From contig NZ_BMGY01000003.1 of assembly GCF_014640435.1 (NCBI RefSeq), forward strand, positions 124,001 to 188,000: 64,000 bases of DNA. The letters run 5' to 3'. Numbering within the stretch: the first letter of the stretch is position 1; the number at the start of each line of letters is the position of its first letter. Made by a program: the position numbers and the translations under genes. Below, piece by piece: positions 1 through 8,213 of the stretch. The notes below the pieces were generated by a model. The model was not told the DNA's origin. It was given only the letters and a program-made list of their open reading frames with translations, and did not search any database. This stretch comes from Hymenobacter frigidus (lineage in GTDB: Bacteria > Bacteroidota > Bacteroidia > Cytophagales > Hymenobacteraceae).

Positions 1-30
1 CGTCATGCCGAGCCGAGGCTAGGCATGACG
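1..30. repeat. Small palindromic repeat (GTCATGC type)
   Basis: Arms CGTCATGCC (1-9) and GGCATGACG (22-30) form a perfect 9 bp inverted repeat just downstream of the FKBP gene stop. It resembles the GTCATGCTGAGC palindromes at 63526-63570 and, in decayed form, 23969-24000. The window edge may cut it. Confidence 0.6.
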
Positions 31-52
31 TTGTTGCGTCTGACCAGGGTCT

Positions 53-547
53 CTATTTTACGTCCGTCAGCTCCACGTCAAAGCGTAGCACGGCATTGGG
101 CGGGATGGACGACCCTGCTCCGGAAGAGCCGTAGCCTAAGGCCGAAGGAATTAGCAACTGCGCTTTCTCCCCCTTGCGCATCAGGGCAATGCCTTCGTCC
201 CAGCCCTTAATAACGCGGCCAGTGCCCAAGACGAAACTGATGGGAACGTTGCCACGCTTTGACGAGGCGTCGAACACGCTGCCATCCATGAGCGCACCCG
301 TGTAAAGCACCGATACGGTCCGGCCTGCGGTGGCGCGCATTTTGCTCGTATCAACCGCTACCGGCACGTAATACAAGCCGGAGGGCTGCCGTCGGGCATT
401 GGTTATCTTATTGTCGCTGATGTACTTTTTGATTTGGTCTTCGTCGCTGAGCTCGTCTTTTTTGCACGCAGCAGTAAACAAGCCGGAAGTGGCCAGCAGC
501 GCAACAAGCAAATAGCGGGATGCAATAGCAGGGAGTTGAAGTTTCAT
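53..547 (-). CDS. FKBP-type peptidyl-prolyl cis-trans isomerase lipoprotein
   Basis: The 164-residue product should catalyse cis-trans isomerisation of X-Pro bonds and assist folding of exported proteins. The start ATG at 547 is chosen because it begins a lipoprotein signal peptide: MKLQL, a hydrophobic stretch, then TAAC with the lipid-carrying cysteine at about residue 28. The frame is open further upstream, but only as non-signal sequence. After a charged linker the FKBP domain fills residues ~75-164, with VLYTGALMDGSVFDAS, VIKGWDEGI, ALGYGSSG and the closing RFDVELTDV strand, which are the usual active-site and core elements. Membrane-anchored FKBPs of this size are common in Bacteroidota. 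It is divergent from the oxidoreductase at 683. Confidence 0.92.
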   Translation of the reverse strand: MKLQLPAIASRYLLVALLATSGLFTAACKKDELSDEDQIKKYISDNKITNARRQPSGLYYVPVAVDTSKMRATAGRTVSVLYTGALMDGSVFDASSKRGNVPISFVLGTGRVIKGWDEGIALMRKGEKAQLLIPSALGYGSSGAGSSIPPNAVLRFDVELTDVK

Positions 548-625
548 GTTCTGGGTTTTTTGGTAAAAATAAGTCATTCTTCGCTTGCGCTGCCTGATTT
601 GCCAGCGGTAGATTTTGCCATTCGC

Positions 626-633
626 TATGTTTG
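626..633 (+). promoter_or_regulatory. Possible Bacteroidota -7 element (TATGTTTG)
   Basis: TATGTTTG fits the TAnnTTTG -7 consensus and lies 50 bp before the ATG of the oxidoreductase at 683. No clear -33 TTG at the right spacing was found. Confidence 0.35.
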
Positions 634-682
634 CTTGAATTCCACCCAACTGGACGGCTACTTGGTCAGTTCCCACGTCATT

Positions 683-2104
683 ATGTCGACTGCTGCCTCA
701 CCCAAAATTATTATTATCGGAGCCGGTGTGGGCGGCCTGAGCGCGGGCATTAGGCTGGCGCGGCAGGGCCACGCAGTCCAGATTCTCGAAGCCCGGGACC
801 AAGCCGGTGGGTTGGCCTCCGGTTTGACAGTGGGAGGCTTCACCTTCGATGCCGGGCCCTACATTCTGCTGGATAAGCCGGGGCTGGAATGGGCATTTGC
901 CCACTTGGGTATTGCGGCCGGGGCATTGCCGCTCACGCCCATCGAAGCCGTGTACCACGTGCTGCACGAAGACGGTACCACCACCGCTTTCGACCGCAAC
1001 CTGGAAGCCACGGCCGCTGCTTTTGAAGCGCAATATCCCGGTAGTGGGAAGCAGTACCAGGCTTTTGTAGAGAAAACCGGGGCCATTCACCGCAACGTGC
1101 AGCCGCTCACGTTTCACTCGCACCCCGGCGTGCTCGATGTCATTCGGAACGGCTCACTGAGCAGCGTGCCCTTCATGCTTAGCTCACTGGGCGGCGTGCT
1201 GGAAAAATCCGGCCTGCCGGCACCGGTGCGGGCGGGCATTGGCATCTGGACGCACATTGCCGGGCAGCCCATGGCGCAGGCCCCGGCCCCGATGGCCTTC
1301 GTACCCAGTCTATTTCACGGCGTGGGAGCCTACTACCCGCGCGGTGGTATGCGCGCCGTAGCCGAGCTATTGACGGAAACCGCGCTAGCCGCTGGCGTTG
1401 AAATCCGTTACGGCACCAAAGTGGCTGCCATTGAGGCTGACCGGGGAAGGACATCCGGTGTGGTGACCGCTGCCGGGGAGTTTCTGCCGGCTACGGCCGT
1501 CATGTCCGATGCCAGTGGCATTGGCACCTACGTGGAGCTGGTGGAGGATTTTCCCGCGCCGGAAAAAGAGAAGCTGCGGCAGCTGCCGTTGCAGTCGCCG
1601 GGTACCTGCGTGTATTTGGCCGTGAAGGGCCGTCGGCCGCCGTACTACGTGCGCTTCAAGCTGCGCGGTACCGGTTGCACGGCCTTCGTGCAGCCCGGCC
1701 TGCTGGCTCCCGAGTTGGCGCAGAACGGCTGGTATCCGGCCCGACTCATTTCCCCGCTGGCCCACGCCACGGCCGACGCCCTCGGTACCGAAGGCCAGCA
1801 CCAACTCATGGACGAGCAGCTGGCCGAGCCTTGGTGGCAGGAAGGCATTGCCGAATACCGCGTGCTGCACCGGCGCACCACTTTCGAGTGGGGCCGCGAC
1901 TATAACTTGTACCGCGACAGCATGAACCCCGTGATGACGGCTCAGCTCATGCGCAAAGGCCGCCTGGCGCACCGCAGTCCCACCATTAAAAACCTGTACC
2001 TGACCGGTAGCTCCACGCACCCCGGGCAGTGGGTAAGCTTCTGCGCCATTGCCGGCATCCTGGCCGCCGACTGCCTGACCCACGACCACCCCGTTCATGC
2101 TTGA
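683..2104 (+). CDS. CrtI/phytoene desaturase-like FAD-dependent oxidoreductase
   Basis: The 473-residue product starts with a classic dinucleotide-binding site, IIIIGAGVGGLSAGIRLA (residues ~9-26), followed by the EARDQAGG region that contacts the FAD ribose and the DAGPYILL segment typical of the phytoene desaturase/amine oxidase superfamily. The C-terminus carries the second FAD-contact region, NLYLTGSSTHPGQWVSF. The family oxidises or isomerises hydrophobic polyenes such as carotenoids; the actual substrate cannot be read from sequence, and no crtB or other carotenoid gene lies nearby. ATG 683 is chosen because it directly precedes the Rossmann motif; the open frame continues upstream only antisense to the FKBP gene. 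Its last 8 bases overlap the start of the hydrolase gene, which suggests translational coupling. Confidence 0.85.
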   Translation: MSTAASPKIIIIGAGVGGLSAGIRLARQGHAVQILEARDQAGGLASGLTVGGFTFDAGPYILLDKPGLEWAFAHLGIAAGALPLTPIEAVYHVLHEDGTTTAFDRNLEATAAAFEAQYPGSGKQYQAFVEKTGAIHRNVQPLTFHSHPGVLDVIRNGSLSSVPFMLSSLGGVLEKSGLPAPVRAGIGIWTHIAGQPMAQAPAPMAFVPSLFHGVGAYYPRGGMRAVAELLTETALAAGVEIRYGTKVAAIEADRGRTSGVVTAAGEFLPATAVMSDASGIGTYVELVEDFPAPEKEKLRQLPLQSPGTCVYLAVKGRRPPYYVRFKLRGTGCTAFVQPGLLAPELAQNGWYPARLISPLAHATADALGTEGQHQLMDEQLAEPWWQEGIAEYRVLHRRTTFEWGRDYNLYRDSMNPVMTAQLMRKGRLAHRSPTIKNLYLTGSSTHPGQWVSFCAIAGILAADCLTHDHPVHA

Positions 2105-2930
2105 CACGACGCTGGAACTGCACCAGGGACACCAGCTGCGGGTAGCCCGCCTGGGCCAGGGCGAGGCCGTGGTACTGCTGCACGGATACCCCGATAATCT
2201 GCAGGTATTTAGTGCTATTGCTCCCGAATTGGCTATCGATAAGCAGGTTATTGTTTTCGACTGGCCCGGACAGGGCGACAGTGACGAGTGGCCCGGCGGC
2301 GCCACGCCCGTGGCGCTGGCCAAGCGCCTGCTCACGCTGCTCGATGCCTGGGGCCTGACCAAAATCCACCTCATCGGGCAGGACATGGGTGGGCAGCCGG
2401 CGCTGGTGTTCGCGGCCGCCTACCCCGAGCGCATCCGCAGCCTAGTGGTGATGAACTGCCTGGCCGGGGGCGACGCGCCCACCTCGTGGGAAATCCGCTG
2501 GCTGCGCCGTTTTGGGGTGAATAAATTGCTGCTGCGGCATCTGCCGTGGTTGGTGTTTCAGCGGGCGTTGCACACCTTTTTGCCTTGGGGCCGGGCCGGG
2601 CTGGCGGCTCCCTTGCGGCGCGAGCTGTGGCGCACATTCCGGCGGCCGGCCGTGCGCGAAGTGGTGGTGCGGATGTGCGCCGGCTACGAAGCCCAATTGC
2701 CGCGCCTGCCCGCCCGCTACCAGCAGGTGCAATGCCCCACGCTCATTTTGTGGGGTGAAAACGATAAGCATTTTCCGCCGTCTCAGGCACATTTTCTGGC
2801 TACCCAAATGCCCCATGCTAATCTGGAAATCATCCCAGGTGCCCCGCATTGGATGGTGCTGTCCCAGCCCGACGAAGTAGTGCGCCGGATACGTGCTTTC
2901 TACGCGCATTTGGAACAAGCTGAGCGCTAA
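2097..2930 (+). CDS. Alpha/beta hydrolase with Asp nucleophile (epoxide hydrolase/dehalogenase-like)
   Basis: The 277-residue protein has the alpha/beta-hydrolase landmarks: oxyanion-hole HGYPDN (~29-34), DWPGQGDSD, a nucleophile elbow GQDMGG with Asp at ~96, the acid region LILWGENDKHFPP, and a late His in PGAPHWM. Asp rather than Ser in the elbow is characteristic of epoxide hydrolases and haloalkane/haloacid-type dehalogenases; which reaction applies is not decidable here. The ATG overlaps the upstream oxidoreductase stop by 8 bp, so the two probably form one transcription unit and may act on the same compound. Confidence 0.88.
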   Translation: MLDTTLELHQGHQLRVARLGQGEAVVLLHGYPDNLQVFSAIAPELAIDKQVIVFDWPGQGDSDEWPGGATPVALAKRLLTLLDAWGLTKIHLIGQDMGGQPALVFAAAYPERIRSLVVMNCLAGGDAPTSWEIRWLRRFGVNKLLLRHLPWLVFQRALHTFLPWGRAGLAAPLRRELWRTFRRPAVREVVVRMCAGYEAQLPRLPARYQQVQCPTLILWGENDKHFPPSQAHFLATQMPHANLEIIPGAPHWMVLSQPDEVVRRIRAFYAHLEQAER

Positions 2931-2954
2931 AATCAGTCCTGACGAGCGGTTACA

Positions 2955-4097
2955 CTAGTAATTGAGCGCGTACACCTCGCAAAACTGCCGCTCCGTGACC
3001 CACTGCGGCGCGGCGCGCATGGCAAAGTTGCGTAGCGCGCCGGCTGGCCCGGCCAGGTAGCCCACGCGCCCCAGCAGGCGGGAAGTGCGCACGATATGCC
3101 GGGCCTTGGCGCGGCGCAGCTCCTGCATGGCCGCAAACGCCTGGGCCGGGGCCTCCGGGTGCTGCTCCATAGCCAGGGCCAGGGTATAGGCATCTTCCAC
3201 GGCCTGGCAGCCGCCCTGGCCCATGTAGGGCGTAGTGGCGTGCGCGGCATCGCCAATCAGGCAGGTGCGGCCCCGATGCCAGCGGGGCAGCGGGTCAAAA
3301 TCCATGACTTCGTTTTTGATAATCGCGGGTTCATTGGCGGCCGCCAGAATAGCCGGCACGGGATAGGCAAAGCCCCGGAAAGCCGCCTGCAGCCGCGCCA
3401 GCAACCCGGCCCGCTCGCCCCCAAAACTGCCCGGCACGGCCGCAAACCAATCAACCAAGCCATCTTCGATTTCAGAAAAGCCAAACCGCAGCCCGTTCAT
3501 CCAGGCTTCCCGAATGGCTTTTTTGAAGTGCGCAGCGAGGTGAATTTTCGACATGCCGCGCCACACCAGATGCCCCGTGCCGCTCGGCCGCACCCCCGGA
3601 AACAGGTGCTCGCGGATGGGCGAGTGGATGCCATCGGCCCCGACCACGAAAGCTCCGCGCAGCGTATTGCCGTCGGCAAACGTTACCGAAACCCCAGCGG
3701 CGTCCTCCACCAGATTTGTCCAGGTTTTGCCCAGTAACACGCGGGCCGGGTCGATTTCGGCCAGCAGAATCTGCTGCAGCGTAGCCCGCCGAATGGCCGT
3801 GGTGGAGTAGCCAAACCGCTGCCGGATGCGCGCCTGGTCGGTGCGCATGATGGGCCGCATCTGCCCATCCACTACCTCAATGGCCTGGAGCGGCACCCCG
3901 CCCGCGTTTATTTTGGCCGCCACGCCCAGCCGGTCAAATACCTGCATAGCGTTCGGAGCCATCCAAATGCCGGCTCCGAGTGGCAAAATTTGCGGGGCAG
4001 CCTCGCACACGAGGGCCGCAATGCCCCGCTGCTGTAGGGCGATTGCAGCCGTCAGGCCCGCAATTCCGCCGCCAATGATGATGCCCGGTAGCTGCAT
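2955..4097 (-). CDS. FAD-dependent monooxygenase (PHBH fold)
   Basis: The 380-residue flavoprotein has an N-terminal FAD site IIIGGGIAGLTAAIAL (~6-21), a DG motif in VVGADGIHSPIRE (~155), and the GD motif CLIGDAAHATTPYMGQGG (~280), all hallmarks of group A aromatic/isoprenoid hydroxylases such as salicylate hydroxylase, zeaxanthin epoxidase and UbiH. It would use NAD(P)H and O2 to insert one oxygen atom. The substrate is unknown. It is last of three minus-strand genes (RND transporter, MpaB-like oxygenase, this gene) and converges on the hydrolase. A TACCTTTA element 16-23 bp before its ATG suggests its own promoter. Confidence 0.88.
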   Translation of the reverse strand: MQLPGIIIGGGIAGLTAAIALQQRGIAALVCEAAPQILPLGAGIWMAPNAMQVFDRLGVAAKINAGGVPLQAIEVVDGQMRPIMRTDQARIRQRFGYSTTAIRRATLQQILLAEIDPARVLLGKTWTNLVEDAAGVSVTFADGNTLRGAFVVGADGIHSPIREHLFPGVRPSGTGHLVWRGMSKIHLAAHFKKAIREAWMNGLRFGFSEIEDGLVDWFAAVPGSFGGERAGLLARLQAAFRGFAYPVPAILAAANEPAIIKNEVMDFDPLPRWHRGRTCLIGDAAHATTPYMGQGGCQAVEDAYTLALAMEQHPEAPAQAFAAMQELRRAKARHIVRTSRLLGRVGYLAGPAGALRNFAMRAAPQWVTERQFCEVYALNY

Positions 4098-4119
4098 GTA
4101 GTGCGTGTGGTTGGGGCAC

Positions 4120-4127
4120 TAAAGGTA
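4120..4127 (-). promoter_or_regulatory. Possible -7 element (TACCTTTA) for the FAD monooxygenase
   Basis: Read on the minus strand the bases are TACCTTTA, one mismatch from the frequent TACCTTTG. It lies about 23 bp upstream of the ATG at 4097. Confidence 0.4.
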
Positions 4128-4195
4128 GGCGGGCAACGCAATGCGAGAAACCGCTGCTGACTCATTTATTCACGAGTTGCTCTTCCGTCTTTACT

Positions 4196-5041
4196 TCACC
4201 CTGCACTATGCTTGGGTGCGTGCTGCCGCATTGGGCAGCGCAATTGCCTGGCGGTAGCTGCGTCAGGCTCGGAATGTTCCACCGGCTGCGCATCCAGGGC
4301 CTTGATGCGGGTTTGGTACTCGGTCGGCAGAAGGGCATTTTTCAACCATTGGCTCGCGGGCCACTGCTTGGTGCGCCCGTAAAAGGCCAGCGCGGGCCGC
4401 AGGAAGGCTCCGGATGGGAGTTGCAACTGCTGGCGCACTGCGGGCGGTACCACCCGGCCCTGAATGGCTCGCAACAGCTGGTAGCGGGGCCCACCCAAGT
4501 GCTTGCGGTACTGCTGGTACAAGTCGGTGGTGTAGGGGCTGACGGCCAAATCCTGCGCCAGGTGCTGTTCGCGGGCCAGCAACCAGGCGGGGTAAGATGG
4601 TGGCAAATCCGGGATGCCCATGCGTTGGCCCACGCGGCAAAACACCGCCGTGATTTCCTCGCATTCCGCCGTGGTTAGCGGCCGTTCCAGCACCTCAAAT
4701 GCCTTGATGGAATACGCAATAAGCATAAAAAGCACGTCGCGGTACGCCCAATCGGGAATGGGCTGGCCGCGCTTGGCCTCCACGGCCCTGTGGATGGCGG
4801 CAATGGCATCAATGGCCCGCTCGGCCCCGGTACGGTCGGCAAACAGGATGCGGCGGGCGTAGTCCACCGTAGAAAACAGGCGGCCCAACGGGTCAGCGGG
4901 CAGGCGGCCGGTGAAGTAAAGCCAGTCCACGGCTTTGTTGAGGGCAAATTCGGCGGCCGCCCCGGCAAAGATGAACATCACCGTATCGGAAGTGCCCCAG
5001 ATGCGGCGCACGATGGAATTGGGGGCAACGAAATTCGACAT
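4196..5041 (-). CDS. MpaB/DUF2236-like oxygenase family protein
   Basis: The 281-residue protein (from ATG 5041) resembles the oxygenase MpaB family (DUF2236, COG3662). Members related to fungal MpaB and rubber oxygenase Lcp are heme proteins that cleave polyprenyl double bonds. Visible family-like segments are IVRRIWGTSDTVMFIFAGAA near the N-terminus, FADRTGAERAIDAIAAIHRA with a candidate heme-ligand His, and REQHLAQDLAVS. The usual WVHATL-like helix reads LFMLIAYSIKAFEV, so this is a divergent branch. A longer start at 5098 is possible, but 5041 has an A/T-rich upstream and begins at the conserved part. It sits 78 bp after the RND transporter and 98 bp before the FAD monooxygenase on the same strand. 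Confidence 0.65.
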   Translation of the reverse strand: MSNFVAPNSIVRRIWGTSDTVMFIFAGAAAEFALNKAVDWLYFTGRLPADPLGRLFSTVDYARRILFADRTGAERAIDAIAAIHRAVEAKRGQPIPDWAYRDVLFMLIAYSIKAFEVLERPLTTAECEEITAVFCRVGQRMGIPDLPPSYPAWLLAREQHLAQDLAVSPYTTDLYQQYRKHLGGPRYQLLRAIQGRVVPPAVRQQLQLPSGAFLRPALAFYGRTKQWPASQWLKNALLPTEYQTRIKALDAQPVEHSEPDAATARQLRCPMRQHAPKHSAG

Positions 5042-5119
5042 GGCAAAATTAACAGCACTTTGAAATACAAAGCCATTCAATAACCTTGAATGAAGCAAGC
5101 AAGTGGTAACTGGTACCAG

Positions 5120-7447
5120 TTAAGGCAATTGCGTGGCCTTGCTGCTGCTGCCAGCCTCCACTGCCACAACTACTTTCGGCCGCTTGTAGAAATACAGAAT
5201 CAGCAGCGGTAGCAGCGTGAGCTCGGCCACTACGCCGAAAAGTAGCGTCAGGCCAATGAGCAGGCCGACGTAGAACGTGCCGTCGAACTTGGAAAAAAGC
5301 AGGGTGGAAAAGCCGCCCACCAGAATCAGCGAGGTAGTGATAACGGCTTTGCCGGCCAGTAAATACGTACGCCGCACGGCTTTGAAGATGTCGGGCTCTT
5401 TCCCCAAAATCAGCCGGAGCTTACTGATGAAGTGGATGGTGTCATCGACGGCAATGCCAAAGGCGATGGTGAAAATGATGCTCGTGCTCACCTTCATGTT
5501 CACCCCGGCCAGGCCCATTACGCCGGCCACGATGATGATGGGCAGAAGGTTGGGAATGAGCACGACCAGCGTCATGCGAAACGATTTGAACAGTACCAGC
5601 ACGATGAGCGTGACCATGGCCACGTCGATGGCCATGCCCTGAATCATGTTCAGGGTCAGGTTTTCGTTGTTTTTGTCGATAAGATTGGATGAGCCCGTGA
5701 GGCGGGTGCGCAACACGGTGCTGTCGACGCTGGTGCGCAGGTAGCGGCGCAGCTGGTCGTTGAGGGCATCGGCGCGGACGCTGCCCACGTCGGCCATGCG
5801 GCCGGTGAGGCGGCCAGCCGTGCCATCGGGCAAGGCCAGCGCGCTGAATTCAGGCTTTTTGCGGAACTGGCGGAGCTTGCCGCGTAGGCTGCGCATTTCC
5901 AGTGTGTCGGCGGGCAGGCGATATTCGGCCAGGCCCCCGCCGTGCAGCGCCTTGCGCACCGATTTGACCAGCGTGACCGGCGAGGCGGCAAAGCGCAGGC
6001 CGTAGGTCTGGTCCAGGTAGCCTTCGATTTGCTCGGTTTGGCGCAGTACGGCCAGGTCGTAGATGTCGCGGCCGCCGGCCGGCTTCAACTCCAGCTCAAA
6101 CGGGCGCACGCCGGCAAACTGGCGGTCGAAAAAGGCGAAATCCATGCGCACGGGGTCTTTTCTGGAAAGGTCGTCGAGCAGCATAGAATTGATGTGGACC
6201 CGCGTGGCCAGCCCAATGGAGGCCACCAGCACCAGCCCACTCACGGTGAACACCAGCCGCCGCCGCACCAGCACGATGCGGAAGAGGCGGCCTAGCACGC
6301 CGTCCCAGCTGTGGCCCTGGCGGCGGGGCTCGCGCAAGGCCGGTTTGCCCAGCAGCACGAGCATGGCCGGCAGCAGCGTGAAGCTGAGGATGAAGGCCAG
6401 AATAACGGCGACGCCAGTGAACAGACCGAAGTTGTGAATGGGCCGGATGGTACTGGTCATCAGCGTGAAAAAGCCCAGGCTGGTGGTGAGCGCCGACAGC
6501 CCCGACCCAAACCCCGATTCCTTGATGGTGACCCGCAGCGCGTCCTTCTTACTAGCCCCGTAGCCGAGCTCGCTCACGTAGCGGCTAATAATGTGGATGG
6601 TGTCGGACATGCCCACCACGAAGAGCATGAGCGGTAGTAGGGCCGTCATCAAATCAATGGTGACCCCACAAGCTGCCATGATGCCCAGGCCCCACGAAAT
6701 AGTCCCCAGCACCACAATCAGTGGTAGCACCACGCCCCACCACGTTCGGAAGGTGAGCCACAGGAGCCCCGTGACCAGCAGCACCGACAGCGACATGAAC
6801 ACGACCAGCTCCCACTTCAGCCTATCCACAAATACGGACTGCGCCACGATGCGGCCCGCGAAATGCACCCGCGCCTCGGGGATGTTCAGGCGGGCCAGGC
6901 CACCGCGCAGGGCCGCGAATAGCGAGTCGCTAGGTGGCTTTTTGAGGTCGGGCGTGAGTTGAAGGACCAGGGCCAGGGCGCGGGCATCGGAGCTGAAAAC
7001 GTTGCCCACTAGGCCGGGCGTTTGGTAAATCAGCAGGGAGTCGGCGGCGCGGCGGGCGGGGTCGGTGGCGTAGGTTTCGGGGTGCAGGTAGGGCAGGCTG
7101 AACACGCCCAGGCCCTCGACTACGGTATTGGCCAGGGTGGTGGGGGAGGTGACGTTGCGTACGTTGGGCTGCCGCCGGGCCAGCTGCGTCAGCGAATCAA
7201 CCTGCGCCAGAAACGCCGGGTCGAACACCGTGCGGCCGGCGGGGGCTTCCACGCCCAGCAGCAGGTAATCGTTGTCGTTGCCGAAGCGCTTGGTGTAGCC
7301 CTGGTAATAATCCAGGTCGGGGTCGCCGGCGGGGTAGAAGTCGTTGAAATTGTAGTTGAACCGCAGCTGGGCCACGAAGTAGCCACTCACGGCCGTGAGC
7401 AGGCCCAGTACAATTAGGGTGAGGTGAGCGTAACGGCGAATTGACAT
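5120..7447 (-). CDS. RND/MMPL-family membrane transporter
   Basis: A 775-residue polytopic protein from ATG 7447 (MSIRRYAHL), chosen because the first membrane helix LIVLGLLTAVSGYFVAQL follows at once and the upstream frame is low-complexity Arg/Ala sequence. It has the two-fold RND/SSD architecture: helix 1, a periplasmic domain of ~200 residues, a helix bundle with DLMTALLPLMLFVVGMSDT, then a second periplasmic domain and a second bundle with AFGIAVDDTIHFISKLR. The GxxxDD-type acidic residues in the fourth and tenth helices are the proton-relay region of the superfamily. COG1033-type members export lipids, hopanoids or other hydrophobic compounds. No adaptor or TolC gene is adjacent. It is probably cotranscribed with the two oxygenase genes downstream. 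Confidence 0.88.
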   Translation of the reverse strand: MSIRRYAHLTLIVLGLLTAVSGYFVAQLRFNYNFNDFYPAGDPDLDYYQGYTKRFGNDNDYLLLGVEAPAGRTVFDPAFLAQVDSLTQLARRQPNVRNVTSPTTLANTVVEGLGVFSLPYLHPETYATDPARRAADSLLIYQTPGLVGNVFSSDARALALVLQLTPDLKKPPSDSLFAALRGGLARLNIPEARVHFAGRIVAQSVFVDRLKWELVVFMSLSVLLVTGLLWLTFRTWWGVVLPLIVVLGTISWGLGIMAACGVTIDLMTALLPLMLFVVGMSDTIHIISRYVSELGYGASKKDALRVTIKESGFGSGLSALTTSLGFFTLMTSTIRPIHNFGLFTGVAVILAFILSFTLLPAMLVLLGKPALREPRRQGHSWDGVLGRLFRIVLVRRRLVFTVSGLVLVASIGLATRVHINSMLLDDLSRKDPVRMDFAFFDRQFAGVRPFELELKPAGGRDIYDLAVLRQTEQIEGYLDQTYGLRFAASPVTLVKSVRKALHGGGLAEYRLPADTLEMRSLRGKLRQFRKKPEFSALALPDGTAGRLTGRMADVGSVRADALNDQLRRYLRTSVDSTVLRTRLTGSSNLIDKNNENLTLNMIQGMAIDVAMVTLIVLVLFKSFRMTLVVLIPNLLPIIIVAGVMGLAGVNMKVSTSIIFTIAFGIAVDDTIHFISKLRLILGKEPDIFKAVRRTYLLAGKAVITTSLILVGGFSTLLFSKFDGTFYVGLLIGLTLLFGVVAELTLLPLLILYFYKRPKVVVAVEAGSSSKATQLP

Positions 7448-7629
7448 CCGGGCGGCCAGCCGCCAGCCGCCGGCCGGGGCCAGCGCCCGGAAGGCAGCAA
7501 TTGGTGAGCAAAAGGGGGAACTAAACCACGTACGGACCGGTATTGTAGTATGTGCCGACGCTGCGTACCTTAGAGCCTCAAAACCGCGCGTTTTCGCCTT
7601 TTGTTTCCCCACACCCCACTTCGTTTCCC

Positions 7630-7848
7630 ATGAAAAAGTCCCTGTTCGCCATCGCCCTGTTTGCCTTCGCCGGCACCGCCGCTTTCGCCCAAGAAGGCCA
7701 GGCCAAAGTTGATAAAAAAGATAAAAAAGAAGCCTGCGCCATGAAAGGCGGCATGGCCGGTGGCTCGTCGTGCTGCATGAAAGGCGGCAAAACCGCCAGC
7801 GCCAGCGTGAAGCCCGTCGCCAAGCCCGCAGTAGCTGTAAAGCTGTAA
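7630..7848 (+). CDS. Small exported Cys/Met/Lys-rich protein
   Basis: A 72-residue protein starting MKKSLFAIALFAFAG and ending its signal peptide at AAFAQ. The mature part is ~50 residues: a Lys-rich stretch (KVDKKDKKEA), then CAMKGGM and CCMKGGK, two related metal-ligand-like motifs, then an Ala/Val/Lys-rich tail. No family is recognised. Periplasmic metal (Cu/Ag/Zn) binding is a guess from the Cys/Met content. The ATG at 7630 is chosen for the signal peptide. The gene is monocistronic and followed by a strong terminator at 7885-7917. Confidence 0.75.
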   Translation: MKKSLFAIALFAFAGTAAFAQEGQAKVDKKDKKEACAMKGGMAGGSSCCMKGGKTASASVKPVAKPAVAVKL

Positions 7849-7884
7849 TTGCCCATCGCCGGCTTAGGCCGCCGCTGAGAAACG

Positions 7885-7917
7885 AAAAGCCGCTTCGGAA
7901 ACGAGGCGGCTTTTTTA
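7885..7917 (+). terminator. Rho-independent terminator
   Basis: Stem AAGCCGC (7887-7893) pairs with GCGGCTT (7906-7912), followed by a T run, 37 bp after the small exported protein gene. Confidence 0.85.
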
Positions 7918-7955
7918 TTCCTCATAATTTGCTGGTTGCCGGAGTTTCGTAGTCA

Positions 7956-8105
7956 TACTCATCGCGAAGTGGAATGCGAAAATTGACTGGTGGGTGTAGA
8001 GACGCGACCCTTGAGAGTCGTTCAACGACAAGACGCGAACCGAAGGTCGGCGTAGCCAAGGGTCGCATCTCTACATCGTTCTCGCAGGCTGCTTCGTGAC
8101 GAGTA
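7956..8105. repeat. 150 bp nested palindromic repeat element
   Basis: Outer arms 7956-7978 and 8083-8105 are imperfect inverted repeats (17 of 23). Inner arms 7995-8012 and 8058-8075 match at 17 of 18 (TGTAGAGACGCGACCCTT). A shorter relative lies at 49929-49999: its right arm, reverse complemented, matches the left outer arm here at 20 of 23, and both continue into GGTGTAG(A/C)GACGC. With the terminator it fills most of the 365 bp between the small exported protein and the photolyase; the rest, 8106-8213, shows nothing recognisable. Confidence 0.8.
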
Positions 8106-8213
8106 CAGCATCTTAGGTTAGGTATCGAGTTCTAAAGTCTTTCGCAACTGACTGTTTCCACTGAACCTTCCCCGCCGCCGATTGTAGCAATATCGCCAAA
8201 TAATGCGCTTGCT

